A model generated the notes under the pieces. That model did no database searches. It was not told the origin of the DNA and saw only the letters and a list, made by a program, of their open reading frames with translations. DNA of 14,821 nucleotides. Source: an uncultured Lachnospiraceae bacterium. GTDB taxonomy: Bacteria; Bacillota; Clostridia; Lachnospirales; Lachnospiraceae. Where the stretch lies: assembly GCA_937910785.1 (NCBI GenBank), contig CALDLG010000224.1, positions 1-14,821 of the forward strand, given 5' to 3'. Shown here piece after piece: positions 1-7,369 of the stretch; positions within the stretch are counted from its first letter, which is position 1; every line of letters begins with the position of its first letter. A program made the position numbers and the translations under genes.

Positions 1-1
1 T

Positions 2-970
2 ATGGGATATGTTTTTGAAGTAGGGCCGGAGTGTGAATTCTTCCTGTTTAATACGGATGAAAACGGCATGCCGACGACCATCACCCATGAGCAGGCGGGA
101 TATTTCGATCTGGGGCCGGTGGATTTCGGTGAAAACGCAAGGCGTGATATGGTGCTTACGCTGGAAGATATGGGATTTGTCATCGAGGCTTCCCATCATG
201 AGGTGGCGCCGGCGCAGCATGAGATTGATTTTCGGTACGACGAGGCACTGACGACGGCGGACAACATCATGACCTTTAAGCTGGCGGTCAAAACGATTGC
301 GAAACGTCATGGTCTGCATGCGACTTTTATGCCTAAGCCCAGATACGGCGTCAACGGCTCCGGCATGCATATCAATATGTCTCTGTCGAAGGACGGCCGG
401 AATATTTTCGCGGATGAAACGGACCGGTTCGGATTGAGCAGAGAAGCTTATTATTTTATCGGCGGAATCATGAAGCATATGAAGGGGATGACGGCGGTCA
501 CCAATCCGCTTGTCAATTCCTATAAAAGACTTGTGCCCGGCTTTGAGGCTCCGGTTTATATCGCCTGGAGCGCGACCAACAGAAGTCCGCTGATTCGGAT
601 TCCTGCGGTCCATGGCGTTGGAACGAGGATCGAACTGCGCTGTCCGGACCCGTCCGCCAATCCTTATCTGGCCCTTGCGGTCTGTCTGCGTGCGGGGCTT
701 GACGGAATTGCCGGTCAGATTATGCCGCCGGAAAGCGTGGACCGGAATATTTTCGAAATGAGCGAAGAACAGAAGGCGGCCTGTGGTATTGAAGAAATTC
801 CGGGAACGCTGATCGAGGCGGTTTATGCGATGGAGGAGGATGCATTTATCGAAGAAGTGCTGGGAACGCATACCTATACGAAATACATCAATGGCAAAAA
901 AGCGGAATGGAACCGATATCGTTCGCAGGTGACGGATTGGGAGATTCAGTCGTATCTGAACAATTTCTGA
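2..970 (+). CDS. glnA: Glutamine synthetase type I, 3' part (N-terminus outside window)
   Basis: Makes glutamine from glutamate, ammonia and ATP in the cytoplasm; the central ammonium-assimilation enzyme. The 322 visible residues open on an internal segment (GPECEFFLF, the start of the catalytic domain). They carry the nucleotide-binding stretch KPRYGVNGSGMH (about residues 112-123) and the NRSPLIRIP segment near residue 192. Type I enzymes are about 440-450 residues, so roughly 120 N-terminal residues lie upstream; the first Met here is not the start. The region after MPPESVDRN has no NLY-type adenylylation tyrosine motif. This fits the alpha class of Bacillota, which is controlled by feedback inhibition rather than adenylylation (family knowledge). 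A GTG-started ANTAR regulator follows 70 bases downstream on the same strand and probably shares the transcript. Confidence 0.97.
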   Translation: MGYVFEVGPECEFFLFNTDENGMPTTITHEQAGYFDLGPVDFGENARRDMVLTLEDMGFVIEASHHEVAPAQHEIDFRYDEALTTADNIMTFKLAVKTIAKRHGLHATFMPKPRYGVNGSGMHINMSLSKDGRNIFADETDRFGLSREAYYFIGGIMKHMKGMTAVTNPLVNSYKRLVPGFEAPVYIAWSATNRSPLIRIPAVHGVGTRIELRCPDPSANPYLALAVCLRAGLDGIAGQIMPPESVDRNIFEMSEEQKAACGIEEIPGTLIEAVYAMEEDAFIEEVLGTHTYTKYINGKKAEWNRYRSQVTDWEIQSYLNNF

Positions 971-1040
971 TCATGCGGCGGATGGCAGTCAGCCGGATGA
1001 GAGCGGTATGAAATGAGTCCGGAGAGAGGGAGGTGAACGC

Positions 1041-1586
1041 GTGATTCAACTGATAATAGCCCTGCCCCAGATAGAAGACGCCAGAGGCATCCGAAGTATT
1101 CTGCTCAAAAACGGATTTAACGTGACCGGCGTATGTACGACGGGAGCACAGGTATTAAGTCAGATCGACGGATTAAATGAAGGGATCATTGTCTGCGGAT
1201 ACAAGATGAACGACATGATGTATTCGGAATTGCGCGACTGTCTCCCGCCGGGTTTTGATATGCTGCTTATGGCATCCAGGCGCGCGCTGCAGGAGTGTCC
1301 TGACAATAACATTGTATGCCTTTCCATGCCGTTTAAAGTACATGATCTGATCGATACCGTTTCGATGATGAGCAGTGCCATGATACGGCGGCGCAGGAAG
1401 AACCGGGGGAAGCCAAAGGTGCGGGGCGCCGGAGAAGAGGCGCTTATCAAAGAGGCCAAGGAGCTGTTAATGGCCCGCAACAATATGTCTGAGGAGGAAG
1501 CATACCGATATCTGCAGAAATGCAGCATGGACAGCAGTACGAATCTGGTTGAGACCGCACAGATGGTTCTGGCGATGTTTCATTAA
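1041..1586 (+). CDS. ANTAR-domain regulator with degenerate receiver domain
   Basis: Probable RNA-binding antiterminator. Residues 133-181 form an ANTAR domain: an acidic helix start (EEALIKEAKELLMARNNMS), an EEEAYRYLQKCSMD core and a closing ETAQMVLAM helix. ANTAR domains bind paired small hairpins in nascent RNA and prevent termination (family knowledge). Residues 1-115 look like a response-regulator receiver fold. However, where a receiver has its phosphorylated Asp the sequence reads IIVCGYKMND (residues 49-58), with Cys-Gly in that place, so normal phospho-activation looks unlikely. An Arg/Lys-rich linker (116-128) joins the two parts. The start is GTG at 1041, preceded by the strong site AGGGAGGTGA. 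The gene lies directly behind glnA, which suggests a role in nitrogen metabolism; the target RNA is not identifiable here. No histidine kinase is adjacent. Confidence 0.88.
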   Translation: MIQLIIALPQIEDARGIRSILLKNGFNVTGVCTTGAQVLSQIDGLNEGIIVCGYKMNDMMYSELRDCLPPGFDMLLMASRRALQECPDNNIVCLSMPFKVHDLIDTVSMMSSAMIRRRRKNRGKPKVRGAGEEALIKEAKELLMARNNMSEEEAYRYLQKCSMDSSTNLVETAQMVLAMFH

Positions 1587-1600
1587 AGTAAGGCACTTTT

Positions 1601-1632
1601 AGCACAGTATACGGCATTTACTGTGCTTTATG
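1601..1632 (+). terminator. Hairpin after the ANTAR gene, probable terminator
   Basis: AGCACAGTA (1601-1609) and TACTGTGCT (1619-1627) form a perfect 9-bp stem with a 9-base loop, 14 bases after the stop codon of the ANTAR gene. The following bases are only moderately T-rich (TTTATG), so it may be a weak terminator. Its position between the nitrogen genes and the dap genes supports the call. It could also be a processing or regulatory hairpin. Confidence 0.5.
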
Positions 1633-1750
1633 TGTGCTCTGAGATATCATATAGTTAATGGTATACAGGGAGAAGGGCGATGTTAAGCCTGAAAGGAAAC
1701 TTTCAAATATGGACCGGTATGCGTGCCTAAGCGCAAGAGGAGGTATATGG

Positions 1751-2593
1751 ATGAAGTTTACGAAGATGCATGGATGTGGAAACGATTATATTTATATCAA
1801 CGGATTTGCGGAGCAGATTGCGCAGGAGAAGAAGCCGGAGCTGGTGCAAAAGCTCAGTGACAGGCATTTCGGAATCGGCGGGGACGGTGTGATTTTTATC
1901 AATCCTTCCGAAGAAGCGGATTTTGAGATGGAAATGTATAATGCGGACGGCAGCAGGGCTGAAATGTGCGGGAACGGTATTCGCTGTGTGGCGAAATATG
2001 TATATGATAAAGGACTGACCGATCGGACCAAAATCAGTATCGCGAGCTGCGGTCAGATAAAATATCTGGAGCTTTTTCTGAAAAACGGTAAAGTGGATAC
2101 GGTCAGGGTCAATATGGGGGCGCCGGAGCTTCGTGCGTCCCGGATTCCCGTGATTGCGGAAAAAGAAGACACAAATGTCATAAATGAATCGATTCTGGTG
2201 CAGGGAAAGGAATATAAAATGACATGTGTGTCGATGGGAAATCCGCATGCGGTTGTTTTTCTGGACGATGTGGAGCATCTGGATATTGAAAAAATCGGAC
2301 CTTTTTTTGAAACGCATGAGCGTTTTCCGAAGAAGGTCAATACGGAGTTTGTGAAGATTATCGACAGGAACCATATCCGGATGCGCGTCTGGGAACGGGG
2401 AACGGGAGAGACCCTTGCCTGCGGAACGGGCTGCTGCGCCTCGGCGGCCGCCTGCATTTTAAATGGTTTGACGGATGAGACAGTTACTGTTAAACTATTA
2501 GGAGGAGAGCTTGAGATTACCTGGGACAGGGAGGCGGATCTGATTTATATGACAGGGCCTGCCGAGACGGTTTTCGAGGGAGAATATATCTGA
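1751..2593 (+). CDS. dapF: Diaminopimelate epimerase
   Basis: Converts LL-diaminopimelate to meso-diaminopimelate, the precursor of lysine and of peptidoglycan cross-links; PLP-independent, cytoplasmic. With the start at 1751 the protein is 280 residues, the usual family length. It begins MKFTKMHGCGNDY, the canonical N-terminus. The two catalytic cysteines are in EMCGNGIRC (Cys73) and ACGTGCCA (Cys224), the family's pair acting as base and acid. GIGGDG (residues 41-46) and GNPHAV (163-168) are also conserved family motifs. The reading frame is open upstream to 1658, but AGAGGAGGT just before 1751 and the family N-terminus decide the start. dapL follows 54 bases downstream, so the two enzymes acting in sequence are probably co-transcribed. 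The 164 bases between the ANTAR gene and this start hold the hairpin at 1601 and no riboswitch I recognise. Confidence 0.97.
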   Translation: MKFTKMHGCGNDYIYINGFAEQIAQEKKPELVQKLSDRHFGIGGDGVIFINPSEEADFEMEMYNADGSRAEMCGNGIRCVAKYVYDKGLTDRTKISIASCGQIKYLELFLKNGKVDTVRVNMGAPELRASRIPVIAEKEDTNVINESILVQGKEYKMTCVSMGNPHAVVFLDDVEHLDIEKIGPFFETHERFPKKVNTEFVKIIDRNHIRMRVWERGTGETLACGTGCCASAAACILNGLTDETVTVKLLGGELEITWDREADLIYMTGPAETVFEGEYI

Positions 2594-2647
2594 ATCAGGC
2601 ATCGGCCTGACAGGCAAGACGCAGGCGGAGGAAAGGAAAGAGAAAAA

Positions 2648-3862
2648 ATGGTAAAGGTAAACGATAATTATTTGAAACTGCCCGGCAGTTATCTTTTTTC
2701 AACGATCGGTAAGAAAGTAAATGCGTATACGGCGGCCAATCCGGATAAAAAGATTATCCGTCTGGGAATCGGCGATGTGACACAGCCCCTGTCTCCGGCT
2801 GTCATCAGCGCGCTGCATGGAGCGGTGGATGAAATGGCTGATGCGCGTACCTTCCGCGGATATGCGCCGGAGCTCGGATATGAATTTCTGCGGACGGCGA
2901 TTGCTGAGAATGATTATAAGGCGAGAGGGTGCCGGATCGAGGCGGACGAAATTTTTATTTCCGACGGCGCAAAGTGCGATTCCGGCAACATTCAGGAGAT
3001 TTTCAGCACCGATAATAAAATTGCGGTCTGTGATCCGGTTTATCCGGTTTATGTGGATACAAACGTTATGGCAGGAAGAACAGGCGTTTATGACGCGGAA
3101 AGCGGCAACTGGAGCGATGTGATCTATATGCCCTGTACGGAACAGAATCATTTTGCGCCGGAGCTCCCGAAGGAGGTGCCGGACCTGATCTATCTTTGTT
3201 TCCCGAATAATCCGACCGGCTCCGCCATCACGAGGGCGCAGCTGCAGGAGTGGGTGGATTATGCCAATAAAAACGGCTCCGTTATCATTTATGATGCGGC
3301 ATATGAGGCATACATTTCGCAGGAGGATGTTCCTCATACGATTTATGAGTGCGAGGGGGCGAGAACCTGTGCGATTGAGCTGCGTTCTTTTTCCAAAAAT
3401 GCAGGGTTCACGGGCGTGCGGCTCGGATTTACGGTAATTCCGAAGGAATTGAAGGTGGGCGATGTGCAGCTCCATGCGCTCTGGGCGAGACGTCATGGGA
3501 CGAAATATAACGGTGCGCCCTATATTATTCAGCGCGCCGGAGAAGCGGTTTACAGCGAGGCCGGTAAAAAGGAGACGAAAGAGCTCGTCGCTTATTATAT
3601 GAAAAACGCGGCTTATATTCTGAACGGCCTGAAATCAGCGGGATACAGCGTATCGGGCGGCGTGAATGCTCCTTACATCTGGTTAAAGGCTCCAAACGGC
3701 ATGACGAGCTGGGAATTCTTCGATTATCTTCTGGAGAAGGCCAATGTCGTAGGAACGCCCGGTTCCGGATTCGGTCCGAGCGGAGAGACTTATTTCCGTC
3801 TGACCGCTTTTGGAAGCTATGAAAATACGGTGGAGGCAGTGGACCGCCTGACCAGGTTATAG
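2648..3862 (+). CDS. dapL: LL-diaminopimelate aminotransferase
   Basis: PLP-dependent class I/II aminotransferase that makes LL-diaminopimelate from tetrahydrodipicolinate and glutamate in one step, bypassing the succinylase and acetylase routes. Its product is the substrate of the neighbouring DapF. The protein is 404 residues, close to the usual length of about 410. The N-terminus reads NYLKLPGSYLFSTIGKKVNA, typical of DapL. GIGDVTQPL (41-49), CFPNNPTG (184-191), YDAAYE (215-220) and the PLP-lysine motif SFSKNAGFTGVRLG with Lys250 are all in place. The ATG at 2648 is preceded by GGAGGAAAGGAAAG. A lipoprotein gene starts 14 bases after the stop. The dapF-dapL pairing indicates the diaminopimelate aminotransferase pathway. 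Confidence 0.96.
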   Translation: MVKVNDNYLKLPGSYLFSTIGKKVNAYTAANPDKKIIRLGIGDVTQPLSPAVISALHGAVDEMADARTFRGYAPELGYEFLRTAIAENDYKARGCRIEADEIFISDGAKCDSGNIQEIFSTDNKIAVCDPVYPVYVDTNVMAGRTGVYDAESGNWSDVIYMPCTEQNHFAPELPKEVPDLIYLCFPNNPTGSAITRAQLQEWVDYANKNGSVIIYDAAYEAYISQEDVPHTIYECEGARTCAIELRSFSKNAGFTGVRLGFTVIPKELKVGDVQLHALWARRHGTKYNGAPYIIQRAGEAVYSEAGKKETKELVAYYMKNAAYILNGLKSAGYSVSGGVNAPYIWLKAPNGMTSWEFFDYLLEKANVVGTPGSGFGPSGETYFRLTAFGSYENTVEAVDRLTRL

Positions 3863-3876
3863 GAGGGGATGGGAGT

Positions 3877-4701
3877 ATGGCTAAGAGGAGTAAAAGGGGA
3901 TTGGCGGCGTTTTTACTGGTCTGCCTGATGCTGTCCGTTACGGCCTGCGGAGGCAGCAGGGAAGAACCCGTCGTTTCGAAGGCTGATGCGGAGAAAATCA
4001 GGGAAGAGGCGGAAGCCGAAATGAAGGCGAGACACCAGGAGCGGATGGAAGACAGCCGGGAGCGTGCGGAAGTGGATGAGGAAGACGATCGGAGCGCTGC
4101 GGCGGAGCAGGAGGAGGAAGTTGAAGCGGTTCCGGAGCGGGAGGCGGATGAGAAACCGGAAAAGGACGAAGAGGTTTCTGAAGACGGGTATGTAAAAGGG
4201 ACCGTAACGTCTACGACCTTTGAAAGTGAGTGGATCGGCCTGCGTTATGACCTTCCGGACGGTTTTACGATGTCGAGCGAGGAGGATATGGATGCCGTTC
4301 TGAAAGCGGGAGGCTCTCTGCTTTATGAGGATAAGGTGGACGATATCGTCGATTATGCCAAAATGATCATGGTGTATGAGATGATGGCGAAGGATGAGTA
4401 CGGCAATGTGATTACGCTTTTTGTGGAAAAATCGAATTATGATATCGATACCTATGTGGCCGGGATTAAAATGCAGATGGGAAACGTCGATGCGATGGAT
4501 ATCACGATGGATGACGGAGAAACAGTGGAGGTCGGCGGCGTGGAGTTCGAAAAGTATTCGCTGATCATTTCCTATGGCGGAGTGGAAATGAAGGAAGACT
4601 ATTATCTGAGGAAAAAAGGTAACAGAATGATCTGTATGCTGACAGGCTATATGAGTGACGATGCGGCGGAAACGATCATGGGCGGATTTTCACCGTATTA
4701 A
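3877..4701 (+). CDS. Putative lipoprotein with acidic coiled-coil linker, function unknown
   Basis: A 274-residue secreted lipoprotein of unknown function. Residues 1-23 form a signal peptide (basic MAKRSKRG, then a hydrophobic core) ending in lipobox VTAC, with the lipidated Cys at 24. Residues about 35-103 are extremely rich in Glu, Asp, Arg and Lys and look like an extended or coiled-coil spacer. The rest (about 105-274) appears to be one globular domain that starts YVKGTVTSTTFESEWIGLRY and contains DLPDGF. I recall comparable SEWxGL-type domains in uncharacterised lipoproteins of Lachnospiraceae, but give no function. It starts 14 bases after dapL with GGAGGGGATGGGAGT before the ATG, so it is probably transcribed with dapFL. 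A perfect hairpin follows the stop codon. Confidence 0.85.
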   Translation: MAKRSKRGLAAFLLVCLMLSVTACGGSREEPVVSKADAEKIREEAEAEMKARHQERMEDSRERAEVDEEDDRSAAAEQEEEVEAVPEREADEKPEKDEEVSEDGYVKGTVTSTTFESEWIGLRYDLPDGFTMSSEEDMDAVLKAGGSLLYEDKVDDIVDYAKMIMVYEMMAKDEYGNVITLFVEKSNYDIDTYVAGIKMQMGNVDAMDITMDDGETVEVGGVEFEKYSLIISYGGVEMKEDYYLRKKGNRMICMLTGYMSDDAAETIMGGFSPY

Positions 4702-4711
4702 AGGATTTCGG

Positions 4712-4743
4712 AAGCGCGGACGGAGCGTCCGCGCTTATATTAT
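4712..4743 (+). terminator. Strong GC-rich hairpin after the dap-lipoprotein operon
   Basis: AAGCGCGGACG (4712-4722) and CGTCCGCGCTT (4726-4736) form a perfect 11-bp stem with the 3-base loop GAG, ten bases after the lipoprotein stop. The bases that follow (ATATTATTTATA) are A/T-rich rather than a pure T run, so termination may be incomplete. It ends only 39 bases before the sigma-factor start, leaving very little room for a separate sigma-gene promoter. Confidence 0.7.
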
Positions 4744-4775
4744 TTATAGCAGGAAATTCCGGGAAAGGATTACAT

Positions 4776-5336
4776 ATGACTGATATACAGTTTGAGACCG
4801 CGATGCAGAAAATCCGGTCGGGAGACAAACAGGGTCTTCAGGAAATTTATGAAGAATATATCGGCCTCATTTTTGCAATTGTGAAAGATGTTCTGAAAAG
4901 CAGGGAGAATGCGGAAGATGTAACCAGTGATTTCTTTATTAAATTGTGGGACAGAGCGGATACTTTTCAGAGTGGAAGAGGTCATAAGACTTGGATAACG
5001 ACGATCGCAAGGAATATGGCGATCGATTATCTGAGAAAATACGGGAAAGAGGAAGTGCGGGAATTCACGGAAGAGCCGGAGACGGAGAATGCCTCCGGAG
5101 GCGGCGTCGGAATGGACAGTCCGGTGGAGCGGGAGGTCCTTGCGGATATGACGATAAACGAGGTCCTGTCCGGATTAAAAGAGAATGAGAAACAGATCAT
5201 GAATATGAAGATTCTGGGCGAAATGACTTTTCAGGAAATTGCGGAAACACTGCGGATTTCAATTGGTACGGTAACCTGGAGGTATCAGAATGCGGTTAAA
5301 AAATTAAGGAGGTGCGGCTATGGAACGGGATTTTGA
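4776..5336 (+). CDS. ECF-type RNA polymerase sigma factor
   Basis: A 186-residue sigma-70-family factor with only regions 2 and 4, the extracytoplasmic-function layout. Region 2 spans about residues 23-90 and includes NAEDVTSDFFIKLWDRADTF and the DNA-melting/-10 segment GHKTWITTIARNMAIDYLRK. A Glu/Gly-rich linker (about 91-120) leads to region 4 (125-180), with helix-turn-helix TFQEIAETLRISIGTVTWRY. It would direct RNA polymerase to a small regulon, probably of envelope genes (family knowledge). GGGAAAGGA precedes the ATG. Its 3' end overlaps the next gene by 17 bases, so the two are translationally coupled, as is usual for ECF/anti-sigma pairs. I see no convincing ECF-type promoter motif shared by the nearby genes. 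No gene symbol can be assigned. Confidence 0.93.
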   Translation: MTDIQFETAMQKIRSGDKQGLQEIYEEYIGLIFAIVKDVLKSRENAEDVTSDFFIKLWDRADTFQSGRGHKTWITTIARNMAIDYLRKYGKEEVREFTEEPETENASGGGVGMDSPVEREVLADMTINEVLSGLKENEKQIMNMKILGEMTFQEIAETLRISIGTVTWRYQNAVKKLRRCGYGTGF

Positions 5337-6195
5337 GCGTGAATTCAAAGAACTGAAACAAAGTGAAATACCGGATTTGTGGAACCGAATCGAAGCCGGA
5401 CTGTCCGAAAAGAAAAATGTGATACTTCTGTCACAAAATACCGTCGTGACAGACAACAGGAACCCTGTCAGGAAGAAGCGGTCGTCCTTTCGAAAATGGG
5501 GAACGCTGATCGCGGCCTGTCTGTGTATTTTTCTGATCATGCCCGCATTTTCGCTGCTTATCAGGAATAAAGAATATTCCGGCGGTATGGGGATGGAGTC
5601 GGCTGCAGATACGGCGGCGCCGGAAGCGGCATCGTGTGATACGGCTTTGAGCGAGGAAGGAATGTCGGGAGGAGCGGCCGACAGCGGTGCAGCGGCAGAA
5701 GAAACGGCAGAGGCAGGCGCAGCGGAAGCAGAAAATACGGAGGTGGAAGCAGCGGAAGAAACGTCTCAGGAAAGTGACGGCGGCATGGAAGACAATGCGG
5801 CGCCGGCGGAAGTGAGGGAGACCGGACAGATGTCATCAACAGAAGAAGCGTCAGCGGACGCATCCGCGGAAGAAAAAGAAACGGGCAAGGCGGTCTGGAG
5901 CGAGCTGGCGAATGGAGAGATTCTGGAAGAAGTGGTAGTTTGGATACAGAAGACGGAAACGGCCGGAGAAGAAATGCTGTGTGAGGCAAAAGTACGTCAG
6001 ACGGACGCGGACGGCATTCTGGAAGAGGAAATGCAGATTACGATCGTGTGCAATGCCGGGACGGAATATGATATCCCGAAGGAGCCGAGAGACGAAAAGG
6101 TGTTGAAAGAAGGGAAGGAATACCGGGTAAAGCTGTGTTATGACCAGAAAAAAGGCCGGTTTGATGTGTTGACGGCGGAGAGTTTGGAAGAGTAA
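5320..6195 (+). CDS. Probable membrane-bound anti-sigma factor
   Basis: A 291-residue single-pass membrane protein. Residues 1-58 are a cytoplasmic part beginning MERDFEREFKELKQSEIPDL, with WNRIEAGL, the kind of short helical N-terminus found in Clostridia anti-sigma proteins. It has no HxxxCxxC zinc motif. Residues 59-81 are the membrane segment, preceded by RKKRSSFRK. Residues about 85-188 are a low-complexity Ala/Glu/Ser/Gly linker outside the cell. About 190-290 form a beta-rich-looking C-terminal domain that I do not recognise. A very strong AAGGAGG (5307-5313) lies inside the sigma gene before the ATG. The anti-sigma role is inferred from the overlap with the sigma gene, the topology and the N-terminus. 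Release would need an external signal, and no protease gene is adjacent. Confidence 0.75.
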   Translation: MERDFEREFKELKQSEIPDLWNRIEAGLSEKKNVILLSQNTVVTDNRNPVRKKRSSFRKWGTLIAACLCIFLIMPAFSLLIRNKEYSGGMGMESAADTAAPEAASCDTALSEEGMSGGAADSGAAAEETAEAGAAEAENTEVEAAEETSQESDGGMEDNAAPAEVRETGQMSSTEEASADASAEEKETGKAVWSELANGEILEEVVVWIQKTETAGEEMLCEAKVRQTDADGILEEEMQITIVCNAGTEYDIPKEPRDEKVLKEGKEYRVKLCYDQKKGRFDVLTAESLEE

Positions 6196-6230
6196 GAGCG
6201 AGTAAACTTGTATATGGTCTGTAAAACAGG

Positions 6231-6275
6231 AAAAAGGAAGGGGTTGTCAACTCAGTGTGGCGGCCCTTTCCTTTT
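6231..6275. terminator. Bidirectional terminator between convergent genes
   Basis: The A/G-rich arm AAAAAGGAAGGGG (6231-6243) pairs with CCCTTTCCTTTT (6264-6275) with one bulged base. It lies between the stop of the + strand anti-sigma gene (6195) and the stop of the minus strand repressor gene (6302). Read on +, the stem ends in CCTTTT; read on minus, it ends in CCTTTTT. It can therefore serve both genes. Confidence 0.65.
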
Positions 6276-6301
6276 GACACCTGAACCTTCTATGGAATTC
6301 A

Positions 6302-6505
6302 TTACTTCGGAAAGATAAAGATCTCTTCAATCGGCGCCTCCACGGCTCGTGAAATATCAACAGCCAGCTTCAGAGAGGGATTATACTGGGCTTTTTCGAG
6401 CCGCATGATCGTTTCACGTCTCACTCCGACCAGAACCGCAAGCTGTTCCTGGGTCATGTCTTTTAGCTGTCTGTATTTTTTTAACTGACATTCAAAATCC
6501 GGCAT
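6302..6505 (-). CDS. Small XRE-family helix-turn-helix regulator
   Basis: A 67-residue DNA-binding protein consisting almost entirely of a Cro/CI-type helix-turn-helix. TQEQLAVLVGVRRETIMRLE (residues 18-37) gives the two helices, followed by YNPSLKLAVDISRAVEAPIE and the end EIFIFPK. This matches the short YgzD/Cro-like regulators of Bacillota. The frame is open further upstream (to 6655), but AAAGGAG ten bases before the Met at 6505 and the family N-terminus support the short form. It lies downstream of the DUF3796-like membrane gene on the same strand (121 bases between them), so the pair probably forms one operon. This class usually represses its own operon. A perfect inverted repeat over the operon's promoter (7333-7369) is the likely operator, which is inference. 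Confidence 0.9.
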   Translation of the reverse strand: MPDFECQLKKYRQLKDMTQEQLAVLVGVRRETIMRLEKAQYNPSLKLAVDISRAVEAPIEEIFIFPK

Positions 6506-6626
6506 ACGACATACGCTCCTTTTTTTATTATAATAGATACGGGCACCGGCGAAAACGGATAGTAAGAACCAGCCGCCGCGCAATATGGATATATCATCGC
6601 AGGGTCCGCTTTTGCCGCATAATAGA

Positions 6627-7310
6627 CTACCCTTCACACTGGTCGTCGTGGTCATAATGATACAGCAGATATTCGCTCAGAAAAATGGCAAGAGCAAGGG
6701 ATAAAAATACGACGCTGATACCGACGATCAGATTATATTCCAGGTTTCCCATAAGCGCTCCCTGTCCAAGAAGGACGAAGGCGATCACGATTATGGAAAA
6801 GGAAATCTTTAAGGCCGCAAGCTGTGCTTTCATCGCATTTTCCAGAAAGCGTTCATCCATGAAGGTATTTGAGAGCTTTCCTTCATAGAAAAATCCAAAG
6901 AAACCGAAGAACAGAAAAAACATGAACGGGAAAATGGACTTGTTCTGAGCGTAAGTCCAAAATCCCATGAATCCCAGAAAACCGAAAAAGCCCATGAAAC
7001 CGAATTTGGGACTGATGCTTCTGGTAGTCTGCGTCTCTTTGACATGTTTCTGATTTTTGACAGATGCTTTGATGATCAGCACGAGCAGGAAAAGAAAATA
7101 CAGGCATGAGAGGATGATGGAGCAGATCATGGGAAGATCTTTGCAGGTAAAAACATATCCTGCATTCATTGGAGCAACCAGTCTGGAATCGTTATAGCGG
7201 ATATCATACCAGGATGCGGCGAGGATAAGGAGCAGACAGATCAGACCAGCCCCGGCAATGGCAAAAACTTTCTTTTTGGTGGAAGATGATTTGGTGACTC
7301 TTTTTTTCAT
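6627..7310 (-). CDS. DUF3796-like polytopic membrane protein
   Basis: A 227-residue integral membrane protein with a Lys-rich N-terminus (KKRVTKSSSTKKK). Hydrophobic segments lie at about residues 15-35, 61-81, 104-120, 124-142, 168-188 and 192-215. The most striking feature is the Phe/Gly repeat GFMGFFGFLGFMGF (104-117), followed by FFGFFGFFYEG. Such repeats are typical of the DUF3796 family, whose function is unknown and which is often encoded next to a small XRE regulator. The start ATG at 7310 is preceded by AAGGAGGA. The promoter and probable operator lie just upstream (7333-7389). The C-terminus ends in an Asp/His-rich tail (YHYDHDDQCEG) that might bind metal, though this is speculative. 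The family call is from pattern memory. Confidence 0.8.
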   Translation of the reverse strand: MKKRVTKSSSTKKKVFAIAGAGLICLLLILAASWYDIRYNDSRLVAPMNAGYVFTCKDLPMICSIILSCLYFLFLLVLIIKASVKNQKHVKETQTTRSISPKFGFMGFFGFLGFMGFWTYAQNKSIFPFMFFLFFGFFGFFYEGKLSNTFMDERFLENAMKAQLAALKISFSIIVIAFVLLGQGALMGNLEYNLIVGISVVFLSLALAIFLSEYLLYHYDHDDQCEG

Positions 7311-7332
7311 AAGCGTAAATTCCTCCTTATAT

Positions 7333-7369
7333 GTGATATATTTATCTCTTTGTGTGATAAATATATCAC
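7333..7369. promoter_or_regulatory. Perfect 14-bp inverted repeat, probable operator
   Basis: GTGATATATTTATC (7333-7346) and GATAAATATATCAC (7356-7369) are exact reverse complements separated by 9 bases. The site covers the -10 element and the predicted transcription start of the minus-strand DUF3796/XRE operon, and ends 23 bases before its start codon. Two half-sites in dyad symmetry fit a dimeric XRE repressor. That the small XRE protein encoded at 6302-6505 binds here is inference. Confidence 0.7.

Noticed and set aside
1658..1750. N-terminal extension of DapF by 31 codons
   Set aside because: MKFTKMHGCGNDY at 1751 is the standard DapF start, with AGAGGAGGT directly upstream.
1628..1750. 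A lysine or other riboswitch before dapF
   Set aside because: The region is only about 120 bases and contains just a small GAAAG/CTTTC hairpin; none of the conserved cores of lysine, SAM or c-di-GMP riboswitches is recognisable.
6527..6532. Minus-strand TATAAT just upstream of the XRE gene as a separate promoter
   Set aside because: A start seven bases downstream would fall inside the ribosome binding site at 6516-6522, and there is no good -35; transcription from the upstream operon promoter is more likely.
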